A DNA stretch of 57,115 bases from contig CAIQHU010000126.1 of the NCBI GenBank assembly GCA_903871735.1, positions 1 through 57,115 on the forward strand, written 5' to 3'. The notes beneath the pieces are model-generated. The model made no database searches. It was given only the letters and a program-made list of their open reading frames with translations, and was not told where the DNA came from. The position numbers were made by a program, and so were the translations under genes. Shown here piece after piece: positions 1-9,087 of this stretch (the first letter of the stretch is position 1; each line of letters starts with the position of its first letter). Origin of the DNA: an uncultured beta proteobacterium. GTDB taxonomy: Bacteria > Pseudomonadota > Gammaproteobacteria > Burkholderiales > Burkholderiaceae.

Positions 1-1
1 T

Positions 2-193
2 ATGGCAGATCAACCTTGGGACGTAAATGCTCAAAAAAATATAGTCGATTCATTTAGCCAAATGATCGGTTTCCCAATGTCCCACCCCAAAGAGTTTAAA
101 GAATTCGTACAATGGATTAAGTACGTCGGCACACCGAGTCAAAGCGAAGTCCAAAAATATCTAAGCGAAATAAAAACACAAATGAAAATTTAA
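2..193 (+). CDS. Hypothetical protein (possibly the 3' part of a longer gene)
   Basis: An open frame runs from an ATG at the second base of the window to a TAA, giving 63 residues. No family is recognised. The product is hydrophilic, with lysines and glutamines spread along it, and shows no signal peptide or membrane segment. Because the frame is open to the window edge, this may be the C-terminal end of a longer protein and the ATG an internal methionine. The next gene is more than 400 bases away, so it gives no functional context. Coding status is likely from the residue composition; function is unknown. Confidence 0.5.
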   Translation: MADQPWDVNAQKNIVDSFSQMIGFPMSHPKEFKEFVQWIKYVGTPSQSEVQKYLSEIKTQMKI

Positions 194-635
194 GTTAATT
201 CGATTAAATCCTCAAAATAGCGAGTAGCCATATTTGACATTCTTGCGCTATTTATCTTGCCCAAGCTCTTGCAGAGCAATTGAAATATCCATTAATTAAC
301 AGCACAAAAATTCACCGAATATTTATAAAATCTAATCAGCCTCATACAAATTAAAAATCGATCTAGTATTTACCCTTATCTAGGCAATATTGCTAGACCT
401 AAAATACTTCTCTAGGCCTATTTTATACAGATCTCATCTTATGTTTACGCCAAAGCACTCACGCATTTAAATCCCCTGAATACCCGTTATTTAGTGATAG
501 AATAAATAATGGTTATTTATCTTTAGCCCCTAAAGAGGATTTGTAAATAAGTCTCCTATTAAATACTCTCCTACTAGTAGCCTTGCCTATGACTTGCTTT
601 TTTTATTAACCTTTCTACGAATTCATCTATCACCC
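194..635. other. Intergenic region with two small palindromes
   Basis: No convincing gene lies in these 440 bases. Two dyads are visible. One at 379-397 is a near-perfect palindrome (TCTAG-GCAAT/ATTGC-TAGA). One at 502-520 has 8-base arms (ATAAATAA/TTATTTAT) around TGG. Either could be an operator for the Bug gene that follows, or a weak terminator for the gene before. The region is AT-rich. Confidence 0.4.
379..397. promoter_or_regulatory. Candidate operator palindrome
   Basis: The arms TCTA and TAGA flank the palindrome GCAATATTGC with one unpaired G. It lies about 240 bases upstream of the first Bug gene. The size suits a dimeric repressor or LysR-type site, but no regulator gene is adjacent. 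Function is inference from symmetry only. Confidence 0.2.
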
Positions 636-1610
636 ATGCTAAAAAACATTCTTCACCTCAGTTTTATCTTTCTCGCTCTGCTTAATATCTCTAACGTTCA
701 AGCACAAGCTGATTACCCGAATAAACCCATCAGGATGATTGTGGGCTTTCCTGCTGGTGGCTCTACAGATATTGTCGGTAGAATCGTTGCCCAAAAACTT
801 GGGGATCGGCTAGGCCAATCAATTATTGTTGATAATCGCGGTGGTGCTGGTGGCACTATAGGTGCAGATCTAGCCTCAAAGGCTTCGCCAGATGGCTACA
901 ACATCTCTATCGGTACTACAAGCACACACGCCGTAGCGGCGGGAGCATATTCGAAGCTGCCCTATGACCCCATCAAAAGTTTTGCGCCAATCTCACTAGT
1001 GGCTATTACTCCCTACTTACTAGTCGTTAATCCAAAAGTCCCAGCAAATAATTTAGCTGAACTAATCGCCCTAGCAAAAAAACAACCAGATAAAATGAAC
1101 TATGCCTCCGCTGGAAATGGCTCAACCACGCACCTAGCGATGGAGATGCTCAAAGATGTTGCAGGTATTAGCGTGGCGCATATACCCTATAAAGGAAACG
1201 CCCCAGCTGATCTCGCGATTCTTTCAAATGAGGTCCAAGTTCTCTTTGGATCTATGCCAGCCTTATTACAAAATGCCAAATCGGATAAAGTACGTGCTCT
1301 AGCCGTTGGAACTGCTAAGCGTTCCCCAGCCCTGCCAAATATCCCAACTGTCGCAGAATCAGGCTACCCTGGATTTGAAGCCGCTTTATGGTTGGGCGTT
1401 CTTGCTCCAGCCGGAACTCCTAAACCAATTATCGATCGACTCAATAAAGAGCTTGTTAGTATTGTTGCTACCCCTGACTTCAAAACAATGATGGAAAATA
1501 ATGGTGCTGAACCAATTAGTAACTCTCCTGAGCAATTTGCCACAATGATTAAGAGTGAAGTTGAAAGATATACTAAAGTCGTTAAAGCCATCGGTATTAA
1601 ACTGGATTAA
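636..1610 (+). CDS. Bug/TctC-family periplasmic substrate-binding protein (1 of 9)
   Basis: A 324-residue secreted solute receptor of the tripartite tricarboxylate transporter (TTT) class, expected to bind a carboxylate in the periplasm. I start at the ATG at 636, which puts a clean signal peptide (MLKNILHLSF... cleaved near VQAQA) at the N-terminus; an upstream start at 594 would add a second hydrophobic stretch. Family motifs follow in order: YPNKPIRMIVGFPAGG, VDNRGGAGG, PDGY near residue 75, and HIPYKG in the second lobe. No TctA/TctB permease is nearby. A hairpin terminator follows directly, so the gene is probably its own transcription unit. The ligand cannot be read from sequence. Confidence 0.9.
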   Translation: MLKNILHLSFIFLALLNISNVQAQADYPNKPIRMIVGFPAGGSTDIVGRIVAQKLGDRLGQSIIVDNRGGAGGTIGADLASKASPDGYNISIGTTSTHAVAAGAYSKLPYDPIKSFAPISLVAITPYLLVVNPKVPANNLAELIALAKKQPDKMNYASAGNGSTTHLAMEMLKDVAGISVAHIPYKGNAPADLAILSNEVQVLFGSMPALLQNAKSDKVRALAVGTAKRSPALPNIPTVAESGYPGFEAALWLGVLAPAGTPKPIIDRLNKELVSIVATPDFKTMMENNGAEPISNSPEQFATMIKSEVERYTKVVKAIGIKLD

Positions 1611-1645
1611 TGAGGTCAAACATTTTTAAAAATACCTCATTTTTT
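1609..1645 (+). terminator. Rho-independent terminator after the first Bug gene
   Basis: The arms AATGAGGT (1609-1616) and ACCTCATT (1634-1641) pair perfectly around a 17-base loop and run into a T tract (1640-1645). The 5' arm begins in the stop codon of the Bug gene. Confidence 0.65.
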
Positions 1646-1719
1646 CAGAGAAATGCTTAAAAAAATGATGTATGGTACTGCCCCTTGTTATCTTTATCAA
1701 TAAAATTGGAGACATCGTC

Positions 1720-2337
1720 ATGCACACACGGTACCTAACCTATTGGATCTTGGCATGCGCTCTTTTTCTTTCAGCCTGTGCAGCACTATCCCCCTCTATG
1801 CCATGGATTACCTTGCTTGAAAATGGTAAGGGTATGGATAACTTTGTAACTCAAGGAGATGCAAATTGGCGAGTTGATAATGGTCTCGTCTTAGCTGATC
1901 AAGGTAAAGGCGGTTTCTTAGTCACTAAAAAATCCTATAAAGATTTTGAAATCCGCGCCGAATTTTGGGCTGCGTCTGATACCAATAGTGGCATTTTCAT
2001 CCGTGCAACAAATCCCCAAAAAATTGGCGCAGATACGTCTTATGAAGTCAATATATGGGATATCCGACCCGATCCCAAATATGGTTCCGGAGCGATTGTT
2101 GATTTTGCTGCAGTAACTACCCCACTCCAAAATACAGTTGGAGGAAAGTGGAATGTCCTAGAAATACGGGCTGTAGGTAATGAGATAACAGTGATCCTCA
2201 ATGGTATCCAAACTGTCAAGCTCAATAACTCCAAATTTGCTGCTGGTCCCTTCGCCCTGCAATACGGCGCAGGTGTTAAAGGTGCTCTTGGTGGCCCAAT
2301 CAAATGGCGTAAAGTCCAAGTTCGTGAAGTCTCGTAA
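1720..2337 (+). CDS. DUF1080 (3-keto-disaccharide hydrolase-like) lipoprotein
   Basis: A 205-residue predicted lipoprotein. The start at 1720 is preceded by a good ribosome site (TTGGAG) and gives a lipoprotein signal peptide with a lipobox LSAC near residue 20. The mature part is a concanavalin-like DUF1080 domain (PF06439): FVTQGDANWRVDNG at the start, then FEIRAEFW, SGIFIRA and a C-terminal GPIKWRKVQVRE strand. Family members are extracellular or periplasmic, and some hydrolyse 3-keto-glycosides. It sits between two Bug genes but is separated from the first by a terminator and from the second by 45 bases, so it may be co-transcribed with the second. The actual substrate is unknown. Confidence 0.82.
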   Translation: MHTRYLTYWILACALFLSACAALSPSMPWITLLENGKGMDNFVTQGDANWRVDNGLVLADQGKGGFLVTKKSYKDFEIRAEFWAASDTNSGIFIRATNPQKIGADTSYEVNIWDIRPDPKYGSGAIVDFAAVTTPLQNTVGGKWNVLEIRAVGNEITVILNGIQTVKLNNSKFAAGPFALQYGAGVKGALGGPIKWRKVQVREVS

Positions 2338-2382
2338 TAGAACTAATCCTATTAATAAACTAATTATTCTTTCGTTAAATCT

Positions 2383-3357
2383 ATGAAAATCACCATTCCA
2401 CAAAGTATTACCCTCTTTTTAACACTCTTTTTTAGCGGCATAACGCTCGCTCAAAACTACCCCAATAAACCAATTAAAATGGTCGTACCATTCCCTGCAG
2501 GAGGCACCACAGATGTCGTGGCTCGGTTGATTGCCCAACGCATGTCCGAATCCATGGGACAAACAGTGGTGGTTGATAACAGGGGTGGGGCAGGCGGTGC
2601 AATAGGCGCTGACCTTGTCGCAAAAGCAGCCCCAGATGGTTATACAGTTTTAATGCATAACCTAACTTTTCCACTATCCTCAGTCGCCCAAACTCTAGCT
2701 GGAATTTCACCATTCAACCCAGATACAGCCTTTGAAGGGGTCTCTATCGCAGTCTATGTGCCTTTTATTCTCACAGCGAATTCCAAAGTACCTGTTAAAG
2801 ATCTCAAAGAACTAGCCGGCCTACTTAGTAAAGATAAAAGCTTGCAATATAACTACGGATCAACTGGACCTGGATCAGCAGTTCATGTCCTAGGTGAAGC
2901 ATTCAAACGTGCTGCCAAAGTTGACATGGAACATATCCCGTTCAAAGGCGCAGCACCCCTCAAACAAGAACTGTTATCAGGACGTATCCAAATTGGAGGC
3001 GATCAGTTATCCACCTCGATTGCAGAGATTAAGGCTGGCACCCTCAAAGCTATTGCAACTACGGCTAGTAAACGAATCAGTATCCTACCAGATGTCCCAA
3101 CCGTAGTTGAACTGGGCTACCCCATGCTAGAACTAGAGGGATGGAATGGAGTCTTCGCACCAGCAAAAACACCTAAAGAGATTATCGACCGACTGAATAA
3201 AGAGATTATTGCCGCAGTTCGTAATCCAGAATTAGCTGCTCGGCTCAATGATATGGGCGCTGAGCCTGTTGGCTCAACACCTGCCGAACAAACGGCAATT
3301 TTTAAAAAACAAATGGACCAGTTTCGGGGTGTTATTAAAGAAATGAAAATGAACTAG
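2383..3357 (+). CDS. Bug/TctC-family periplasmic substrate-binding protein (2 of 9)
   Basis: A 324-residue receptor with a signal peptide (MKITIPQSITLFLTLFFSG, cleaved near TLAQ). Family landmarks are YPNKPIKMVVPFPAGG, VVDNRGGAGG, APDGY and HIPFKGAAPL. It follows the DUF1080 lipoprotein by 45 bases and may share its transcript. The ribosome site before the ATG is weak. The ligand is unknown. The region around PDGY (MHNLTFPLSS) differs from the other Bug proteins here, as expected for a distinct ligand specificity. Confidence 0.9.
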   Translation: MKITIPQSITLFLTLFFSGITLAQNYPNKPIKMVVPFPAGGTTDVVARLIAQRMSESMGQTVVVDNRGGAGGAIGADLVAKAAPDGYTVLMHNLTFPLSSVAQTLAGISPFNPDTAFEGVSIAVYVPFILTANSKVPVKDLKELAGLLSKDKSLQYNYGSTGPGSAVHVLGEAFKRAAKVDMEHIPFKGAAPLKQELLSGRIQIGGDQLSTSIAEIKAGTLKAIATTASKRISILPDVPTVVELGYPMLELEGWNGVFAPAKTPKEIIDRLNKEIIAAVRNPELAARLNDMGAEPVGSTPAEQTAIFKKQMDQFRGVIKEMKMN

Positions 3358-3451
3358 TCCTCATAGAAATCATGAGATATCAAAAAGACCAAATTGTCAG
3401 GTTGCTTCAGGTAAAGTTACTACAGGTAACCCTAAGAAAGGTAGTGCTTGC

Positions 3452-3583
3452 ATGAAACTACCTTTTATTCTACTCGTGATTTTTCTAATATTTTGCTTCT
3501 TTTTTTTAATTCGGATTATCTTACTCAAAACTAGAAAATTAAGTCTTCAAAAAAATACGCCAAGTCAGCCCCCGAAAGGATGA
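3452..3583 (+). CDS. Small single-pass membrane protein (43 aa)
   Basis: A short frame beginning MKLPFILLVIFLIF, with an almost uninterrupted hydrophobic helix to about residue 25, then a basic and polar tail ending PSQPPKG. The arrangement resembles the N-terminal half of PP0621-family proteins, which carry a C-terminal Cys-containing motif that is absent here. The bases after the stop read MIA... in frame, so it could be a decayed version of such a gene. It sits in a 448-base gap between a Bug gene and an acyl-CoA ligase gene; the rest of that gap shows nothing. Coding status is uncertain. Confidence 0.35.
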   Translation: MKLPFILLVIFLIFCFFFLIRIILLKTRKLSLQKNTPSQPPKG

Positions 3584-3805
3584 TTGCAGTCCTTCAAATT
3601 TTTACTAGATCATTTGTATGACTCTCCAAGCGAATCTAGACCTGCTGAACTAAAGCTTACCAATGCTCTAAGCCTTAGAAATATTTTAGTAAGTGTGCAA
3701 AGGTTAACTTGGGAAATAGCGATGTCTACAATCGATGAATGAAAATGTTGTGCTATTTTTAATATGTTTAATGTATTTAACCCGCGTCTATAACGGAATC
3801 ATTTC

Positions 3806-5467
3806 ATGACGAATATCTTTGAAACACACTTAAATAAAAATCTAGCAAATCATAGTCCCATGACCCCCCTTAGTTTTATTGAGAGAGCAGCTCAGGTTTA
3901 CCCCCATCAATTAGCAATTATTCATGGTAATCTGCGTCAGGACTGGGCAACCACCTATAGCCGCTGTAAAAAATTAGCCAGTGCTCTTCAAAAAATCGGT
4001 ATCGGAATTGGCGATACCGTGGCGGTCATGTTACCCAACACACCACCCATGGTCGAGGCTCATTTTGGCGTACCCATGTCTGGGGCTGTTCTGAATTGTC
4101 TCAATACGCGACTAGACCCCGAAGCGATCGCCTTTATGCTCAATCATGGGGAATCCAAAGTAGTTCTAATTGACCCTGAATTCAGTCTGACGATGAAAAA
4201 AGCCTTAACAATTGCAAAACAACAACCTGACTCAAGGGTAGAGCAAATCATCGTTATCGATATTAAAGATGATTTATTTGATGGCTATAGCGAAACATTA
4301 GGAAAAATCAACTATGAGGAATTCTTAGCTAGCGCAGACCCATCCTTTGACTGGCTGATGCCAGTCGATGAATGGCAAGCAATTTGTTTAAATTACACTT
4401 CCGGCACTACCGGTAATCCCAAAGGCGTGGTCTATCACCACCGAGGAGCAGCAACTAATGCTATCTCCAATATCTTAGAGTGGGATATGCCACGACACCC
4501 CGTGTATTTATGGACTCTACCAATGTTCCATTGCAATGGCTGGTGCTTTGCCTGGACCATCGCAGCCCGCGCAGGGATTAATGTCTGCTTGCGACGTGTA
4601 GACGCAAAACATATTTTTGCTGCTATGAAAGAACATCAAGTGACACATTACTGCGCAGCACCAATCGTTCATGGCTTACTTGTAAATGCCGATGACTCCC
4701 TCAAAGAAGGTGTCCCACATGGTGTCAAAGCGATGGTTGCCGGCGCAGCTCCGCCAGCCTCGATGATTGAAGGCATGGAAAAGTTAGGCTTTGATCTAAC
4801 CCATGTATATGGCCTAACAGAAACCTATGGTCCAGCAGCAGTCTGTGTCAAACATGAGGCATGGGACAAACTACCTATTAGTCAACGCGCTACGAATAAT
4901 GCTAGACAAGGAATGCGCTATCACCTCCAAGATGGCATGGTTGTTATGGATCCAAATACCATGCAGCCCGTCCCCGCAGATGGCCAAACCATGGGAGAAA
5001 TCATGTTTCGAGGTAATATCACGATGAAAGGCTATCTCAAAAATCCCCAAGCAACTCATGAGGCTTTTTCTGGGGGGTGGTTTCATACAGGTGATTTAGC
5101 TGTATTGCAACCGGATGGCTATGTAAAAATTAAGGATCGTAGCAAAGATATTATTATTTCTGGAGGAGAGAATATTTCATCCATCGAAGTTGAAGATGTT
5201 TTATATCGCCACCCTGCTGTTATCGCCGCAGCGGTTGTCGCTAAACCAGATCCTAAATGGGGTGAAACACCCTGCGCTTTTTTAGAGATCAAGCCGAATG
5301 CACAAGTAACAGAACTAGATATAGTAAAACACTGTAAAGAATATCTTGCTGGCTTCAAAGTTCCAAAATCAATCATTTTTTGTGAGTTACCAAAAACCTC
5401 TACCGGCAAAATACAAAAGTTCGAGCTTCGAAAAACAGCTGGTTCAGTAAAAGCGATCGATGTCTAA
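3806..5467 (+). CDS. AMP-dependent acyl-CoA synthetase (DmdB/AlkK-like)
   Basis: A 553-residue ligase that activates a carboxylic acid through an acyl-adenylate to the CoA thioester in the cytoplasm. Landmarks are the P-loop YTSGTTGNPKGVVYHH near residue 197, the YGLTETYGP motif, the HTGDLAV hinge region, DRSKDIIISGGENISS near 444, and the C-terminal PKTSTGKIQK with the catalytic lysine. The overall type matches medium-chain or 3-methylmercaptopropionate CoA ligases. Its stop overlaps the acyl-CoA dehydrogenase start by 8 bases, so the two are surely co-translated: activation followed by alpha,beta-dehydrogenation. The exact acid is inference; a DMSP-derived acid or a medium-chain fatty acid are both possible. 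Confidence 0.9.
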   Translation: MTNIFETHLNKNLANHSPMTPLSFIERAAQVYPHQLAIIHGNLRQDWATTYSRCKKLASALQKIGIGIGDTVAVMLPNTPPMVEAHFGVPMSGAVLNCLNTRLDPEAIAFMLNHGESKVVLIDPEFSLTMKKALTIAKQQPDSRVEQIIVIDIKDDLFDGYSETLGKINYEEFLASADPSFDWLMPVDEWQAICLNYTSGTTGNPKGVVYHHRGAATNAISNILEWDMPRHPVYLWTLPMFHCNGWCFAWTIAARAGINVCLRRVDAKHIFAAMKEHQVTHYCAAPIVHGLLVNADDSLKEGVPHGVKAMVAGAAPPASMIEGMEKLGFDLTHVYGLTETYGPAAVCVKHEAWDKLPISQRATNNARQGMRYHLQDGMVVMDPNTMQPVPADGQTMGEIMFRGNITMKGYLKNPQATHEAFSGGWFHTGDLAVLQPDGYVKIKDRSKDIIISGGENISSIEVEDVLYRHPAVIAAAVVAKPDPKWGETPCAFLEIKPNAQVTELDIVKHCKEYLAGFKVPKSIIFCELPKTSTGKIQKFELRKTAGSVKAIDV

Positions 5468-7268
5468 TCATACTTTACAAATGCACTACATCGCCCCCTT
5501 GAAAGAAATGCAGTTTGTGATGCACAAACTAGCTAATCTTGAAAATATTTTGCAATTACCCACATTTGCAAAAACAGACGTCGACTTGGATACTTCGTCC
5601 GCCATTCTTGCGGAAGCTGCCAAATTTAACCAAGAAATTGTTTCCCCCCTAAATTGGATCGGAGACCAACAACCGAGTACCCTGCAGCACGATAAAGTAA
5701 CAACTCCACCCGGCTTTAAAGAAGCCTATCATCAATACAGCGCTGCGGGCTGGCAAGGTATCATTCACCCCCGGCAATTTGGTGGCCAAAATCTACCGAG
5801 ACTGTTAAATTCTGCTTGCCAAGAAATGGTTAATTCAGCAAACTTGTCGTTTGCTTTATGCCCTTTACTAACCGATGGTGCAATCGAAGCACTTTTAATC
5901 GCAGCAAGCCCGCTTCTCCAAGAACAATTTTTACCTAAATTAGTATCAGGTCAATGGAGTGGCACAATGAATCTCACTGAGCCTGGCGCAGGCTCAGATT
6001 TAGCAAATGTTCGAACGCGTGCACTGCGACAAAACGATCAAAGCTATAAGATTTTTGGAACAAAAATATATATCACCTATGGTGAACATGACCTTACAGA
6101 AAACATAATTCATCTTGTCTTAGCTAGGGCTTCTGATGCTCCAGAGGGAGTTAAAGGACTTTCCTTATTTGTTGTACCTAAATTTTTAATCAATCCTGAT
6201 CAAACAATTGGTGAGCGCAATGATGTTTATTGTCTTTCCATTGAACATAAACTAGGTATCAAAGCTAGCCCTACAGCCGTCTTGCAATTTGGTGATCATG
6301 GCGGTGCTACCGGATATCTTGTTGGCAATGAAAATCGCGGCCTAGAGTACATGTTCATTATGATGAATGCGGCTCGGTTTGCTGTAGGTGTGCAAGGAAT
6401 TGCCATTGCACAGCGGTCTTATCAACAAGCGGTGAGCTTTGCTAAAGAACGCCACCAAAGCAAAGATCTTGGAGGCTCAGATGGGCCGGTAAGTATTATT
6501 CATCACCCCGATATCAAGCGACTACTCATGACGATGCGGGCTTATACCGAGGGTGCTAGATCATTAGCGTATTTCGGCGCAAGCATCAAAGATCAAGTTT
6601 CAGAAAATACCAGCTTAAAGAATGTCTCTGAATATCAATCTCTATATGAATACTTGGTACCTATTATCAAGGGATTTTCTACGGAAATGTCTTTAGAAGT
6701 AACAAGTCTTGGCATACAAGTCCATGGTGGTATGGGATTTATTGAAGATACGGGAGTTGCACAATACTATAGAGATGCGCGTATTCTCACAATCTATGAG
6801 GGCACAACAGCAATTCAGGCAAATGACTTATTGGGTCGAAAAACAATCCGAGATAGTGGCGCTATTACTCAAGTAATCATCCAACAAATTATCATGACTG
6901 AAATTGACTTAGAAAAAAATAGCTCAACTGCAGCTCAATCAATGCTGAGTAACCTTCGCCTTGCCAGAAAGTCTTATGAGGGTGTGTTGAACTTTATCTT
7001 AAAAGAACATCAACAACAGTTAAAAAATGTCTTTGCAGGTAGCGTGCCCTACCTGCAACTCGCTGGTATTACCCTGGCAGGATGGCAAATGGCTAGAGCG
7101 CTCATCATTGCGCAGAAGAATATGCCAGATGATCCGGATTTTTATACTGCAAAAATAACGACAGCCAGATTTTTTGCGGAACATTTACTAACCAAGGTTC
7201 CTGCAATCGCTAAGTCCATTTTAGAGGGTGGCATGTCTGCTAATAACTTACATATTGAGCAGTTCTAA
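5460..7268 (+). CDS. Acyl-CoA dehydrogenase, large (DmdC-like) type
   Basis: A 602-residue FAD enzyme, longer than the usual 380-residue dehydrogenases because it carries the extra C-terminal domain of the 3-methylmercaptopropionyl-CoA dehydrogenase type. Visible motifs are TEPGAGSDLANVRTRA near residue 174 and the catalytic-Glu segment YEGTTAIQANDLLGRK near 446. The N-terminal region (MHYIAPLKEMQFVMHKL) also fits this subfamily. It overlaps the upstream acyl-CoA synthetase by 8 bases, and a hairpin terminator follows. The pair would activate and desaturate an acid. Assignment to MMPA rather than another short- or medium-chain acyl-CoA is not provable here; no DmdD hydratase or DmdA is in the window. 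Confidence 0.88.
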   Translation: MSNHTLQMHYIAPLKEMQFVMHKLANLENILQLPTFAKTDVDLDTSSAILAEAAKFNQEIVSPLNWIGDQQPSTLQHDKVTTPPGFKEAYHQYSAAGWQGIIHPRQFGGQNLPRLLNSACQEMVNSANLSFALCPLLTDGAIEALLIAASPLLQEQFLPKLVSGQWSGTMNLTEPGAGSDLANVRTRALRQNDQSYKIFGTKIYITYGEHDLTENIIHLVLARASDAPEGVKGLSLFVVPKFLINPDQTIGERNDVYCLSIEHKLGIKASPTAVLQFGDHGGATGYLVGNENRGLEYMFIMMNAARFAVGVQGIAIAQRSYQQAVSFAKERHQSKDLGGSDGPVSIIHHPDIKRLLMTMRAYTEGARSLAYFGASIKDQVSENTSLKNVSEYQSLYEYLVPIIKGFSTEMSLEVTSLGIQVHGGMGFIEDTGVAQYYRDARILTIYEGTTAIQANDLLGRKTIRDSGAITQVIIQQIIMTEIDLEKNSSTAAQSMLSNLRLARKSYEGVLNFILKEHQQQLKNVFAGSVPYLQLAGITLAGWQMARALIIAQKNMPDDPDFYTAKITTARFFAEHLLTKVPAIAKSILEGGMSANNLHIEQF

Positions 7269-7274
7269 TCGAGT

Positions 7275-7302
7275 AAAGGATCAAATTTCATATCCTTTTT
7301 TA
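7275..7302 (+). terminator. Rho-independent terminator after the acyl-CoA dehydrogenase gene
   Basis: The arms AAAGGAT (7275-7281) and ATCCTTT (7292-7298) flank a 10-base loop and lead into a T-rich tract. It closes the ligase-dehydrogenase operon. Confidence 0.6.
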
Positions 7303-7413
7303 ATCAACCATTGCTCAAAAAACCTTGGAATTTTCCTCCAGCAACCTAACTCGAGACGAATATATTCGCCAAGCTTCTCATTCGTGACTAGTTTTAACTA
7401 ATCACAAAACAAA

Positions 7414-8025
7414 TTAGCTACAGCCAGCAACTGAAATTTTCTTCATCGCGGCGGCTCGTTTTGCCATCACCTGAAAACGCTCATTAATCGAATTCTTAAT
7501 AAAATACTCAATCACAATCCGTGGGATAAAAGGAAGTAATTCAACCCTACTTTCATATCGAAGCTTTGTACCATCTCCCTCAGACATCATTTGCCAACTC
7601 CCCTTGTAAGAACGAGTATCTCCTACAAGTTGCTCAAAATTCAGCTGACTTTGCGATACCTCGGTATATTCAATAATAGACTTCATCGTAATCGGAATGA
7701 GAACGATCCTTTCCTGCACGTGCCGCTCTACGCGCACCTTAATGCCATCTCGACTGATTATCTTAGAATGAACAATTCCAGGAATGTTTTTGGCATCTTC
7801 GTAATTTGTCAAAAATGCCATTGCCTGGCAAATATTAATTGGAACAATGTAGGAAACATGAATCAAAAAGGCGTCTCCTGCTCGTTGTACGTCAACGTTT
7901 AAATCATAAGGATTAATAGGGTGAGTTGCAATACCAAGATTTTGAGAAAACCCCTCCGTTGCAATCCACAGGGAAGAGGTAAGGCAGGCAAAGAGAAAAA
8001 AAACTGTCTTATAAAATCGAATCAT
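7414..8025 (-). CDS. SRPBCC-family (START/polyketide-cyclase-like) exported protein
   Basis: A 203-residue protein with an N-terminal signal peptide (MIRFYKTVFFLFACLTSSL, cleavage near GFSQ). The rest has the strand-helix pattern of the SRPBCC/Coq10 ligand-binding fold: VDVQRAGDAFLIHVSY, then NICQAMAFLTNYEDAKNIPG typical of the first helix pair, and a C-terminal helix ending AAAMKK. Such domains hold hydrophobic ligands; its ligand is unknown. It is a single gene convergent with the acyl-CoA dehydrogenase operon. A GTG at 8028 is an alternative start. Confidence 0.72.
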   Translation of the reverse strand: MIRFYKTVFFLFACLTSSLWIATEGFSQNLGIATHPINPYDLNVDVQRAGDAFLIHVSYIVPINICQAMAFLTNYEDAKNIPGIVHSKIISRDGIKVRVERHVQERIVLIPITMKSIIEYTEVSQSQLNFEQLVGDTRSYKGSWQMMSEGDGTKLRYESRVELLPFIPRIVIEYFIKNSINERFQVMAKRAAAMKKISVAGCS

Positions 8026-8130
8026 CACCTGATTTTAAATGAGCCACATGATCATTCGTTTTACTTTGGCTAAAAAAATACTGCGATGATGCTTGATATG
8101 CACTCATTACAAATCAATCAAACAGTGTAT

Positions 8131-9087
8131 TTAATCCACCGATATCTTTAATCGACGAATAACCGCCCCCCAGCGATTTCCCTCTTTAGTAATCAATTCA
8201 CCAAATACCTGCGGTGAACTAGCCACTATCTCGACTCCTTGACTAGAAAATTTCTCACGTGCTTCAGAAGACTGCAAAGCTTTTACAATACCTTGATTTA
8301 ATTTATCAATAATTGGTTTTGGTGTACCAATCGGTGCAATCATCCCCGACCAAGATTGAGCCTCAAATCCTGAAAACGTATCCGCAATTGGAGGTACATT
8401 TGGTAAGATTGAATTTCGTCCGGGAGATGAAACACCTAAAGCAACCAAACGACCTTGCTGAACATGCTGCAACACCAAACTCATTGAAACAATCATCCCT
8501 GAAACCTGTCCACCTAATAAGTCATTTAAAGCAGGAGCACCGCCCTTATAAGAAACTAAAGTAATGTCCACCCCAGCCATCTGCTTGAATAATTCGGAAG
8601 AAAGTCTACTAGATGTACCTGCGCCAGGCGTGGCAAAAGCAATTTGATCACCCTTATCTTTAGCCAAACGAACTAAATCAGCAATGGTCTTTGCACCAGT
8701 ACTATGATGCACTACTAATAACTGTGGACTTCGAACCATCAATGAAATAGGGGCAAAATCTTTAATAGGATCATGCTCAACGCCTCGATACATAAAAGGA
8801 TTCGTTGCAAAACTATCAAACGCAGCCATTAAAGTATAGCCATCTGGAGCCGCTTTTGCTACCCGATTAGTGCCCACTACGCCACCTGCTGCCGGCATAT
8901 TTTCAACAATGACTGGCTGCCCAAAACTCTCCCCAAGTTTGACTGCAACAAATCGCGTAGCAATATCTGTTACTCCTCCGGGAGGATAAGGGACAATAAT
9001 TTTTATCGGTCTGTTCGGGTAGTCCTGGGCGCCGACTGAAAAAACAAATCCTACAGCAAATATTAAAAAAAGATGTCGATATGTCAT
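8131..9087 (-). CDS. Bug/TctC-family periplasmic substrate-binding protein (3 of 9)
   Basis: A 318-residue receptor. The start at 9087 overlaps the stop of the upstream hydrolase gene in an ATGA arrangement, has a GAGGAC ribosome site, and yields a good signal peptide (MTYRHLFLIFAVGF, cleaved after VGAQ). Family motifs are YPNRPIKIIVPYPPGG, ENMPAAGG, APDGY and VSYKGGAP. It is the last gene of a VOC-hydrolase-Bug operon, so it probably brings in the substrate of those enzymes, perhaps an aromatic or ring-derived acid. Confidence 0.9.
   Translation of the reverse strand: MTYRHLFLIFAVGFVFSVGAQDYPNRPIKIIVPYPPGGVTDIATRFVAVKLGESFGQPVIVENMPAAGGVVGTNRVAKAAPDGYTLMAAFDSFATNPFMYRGVEHDPIKDFAPISLMVRSPQLLVVHHSTGAKTIADLVRLAKDKGDQIAFATPGAGTSSRLSSELFKQMAGVDITLVSYKGGAPALNDLLGGQVSGMIVSMSLVLQHVQQGRLVALGVSSPGRNSILPNVPPIADTFSGFEAQSWSGMIAPIGTPKPIIDKLNQGIVKALQSSEAREKFSSQGVEIVASSPQVFGELITKEGNRWGAVIRRLKISVD

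Noticed and set aside
7384..7406. Hairpin GTGACTAGT...ACTAATCAC downstream of the SRPBCC gene
   Set aside because: No T tract follows on either strand, so a terminator call is not supported.
7591..7902. 103-codon plus-strand frame opposite the SRPBCC gene
   Set aside because: It is antisense to a gene with a clear fold and signal peptide and has no start context.
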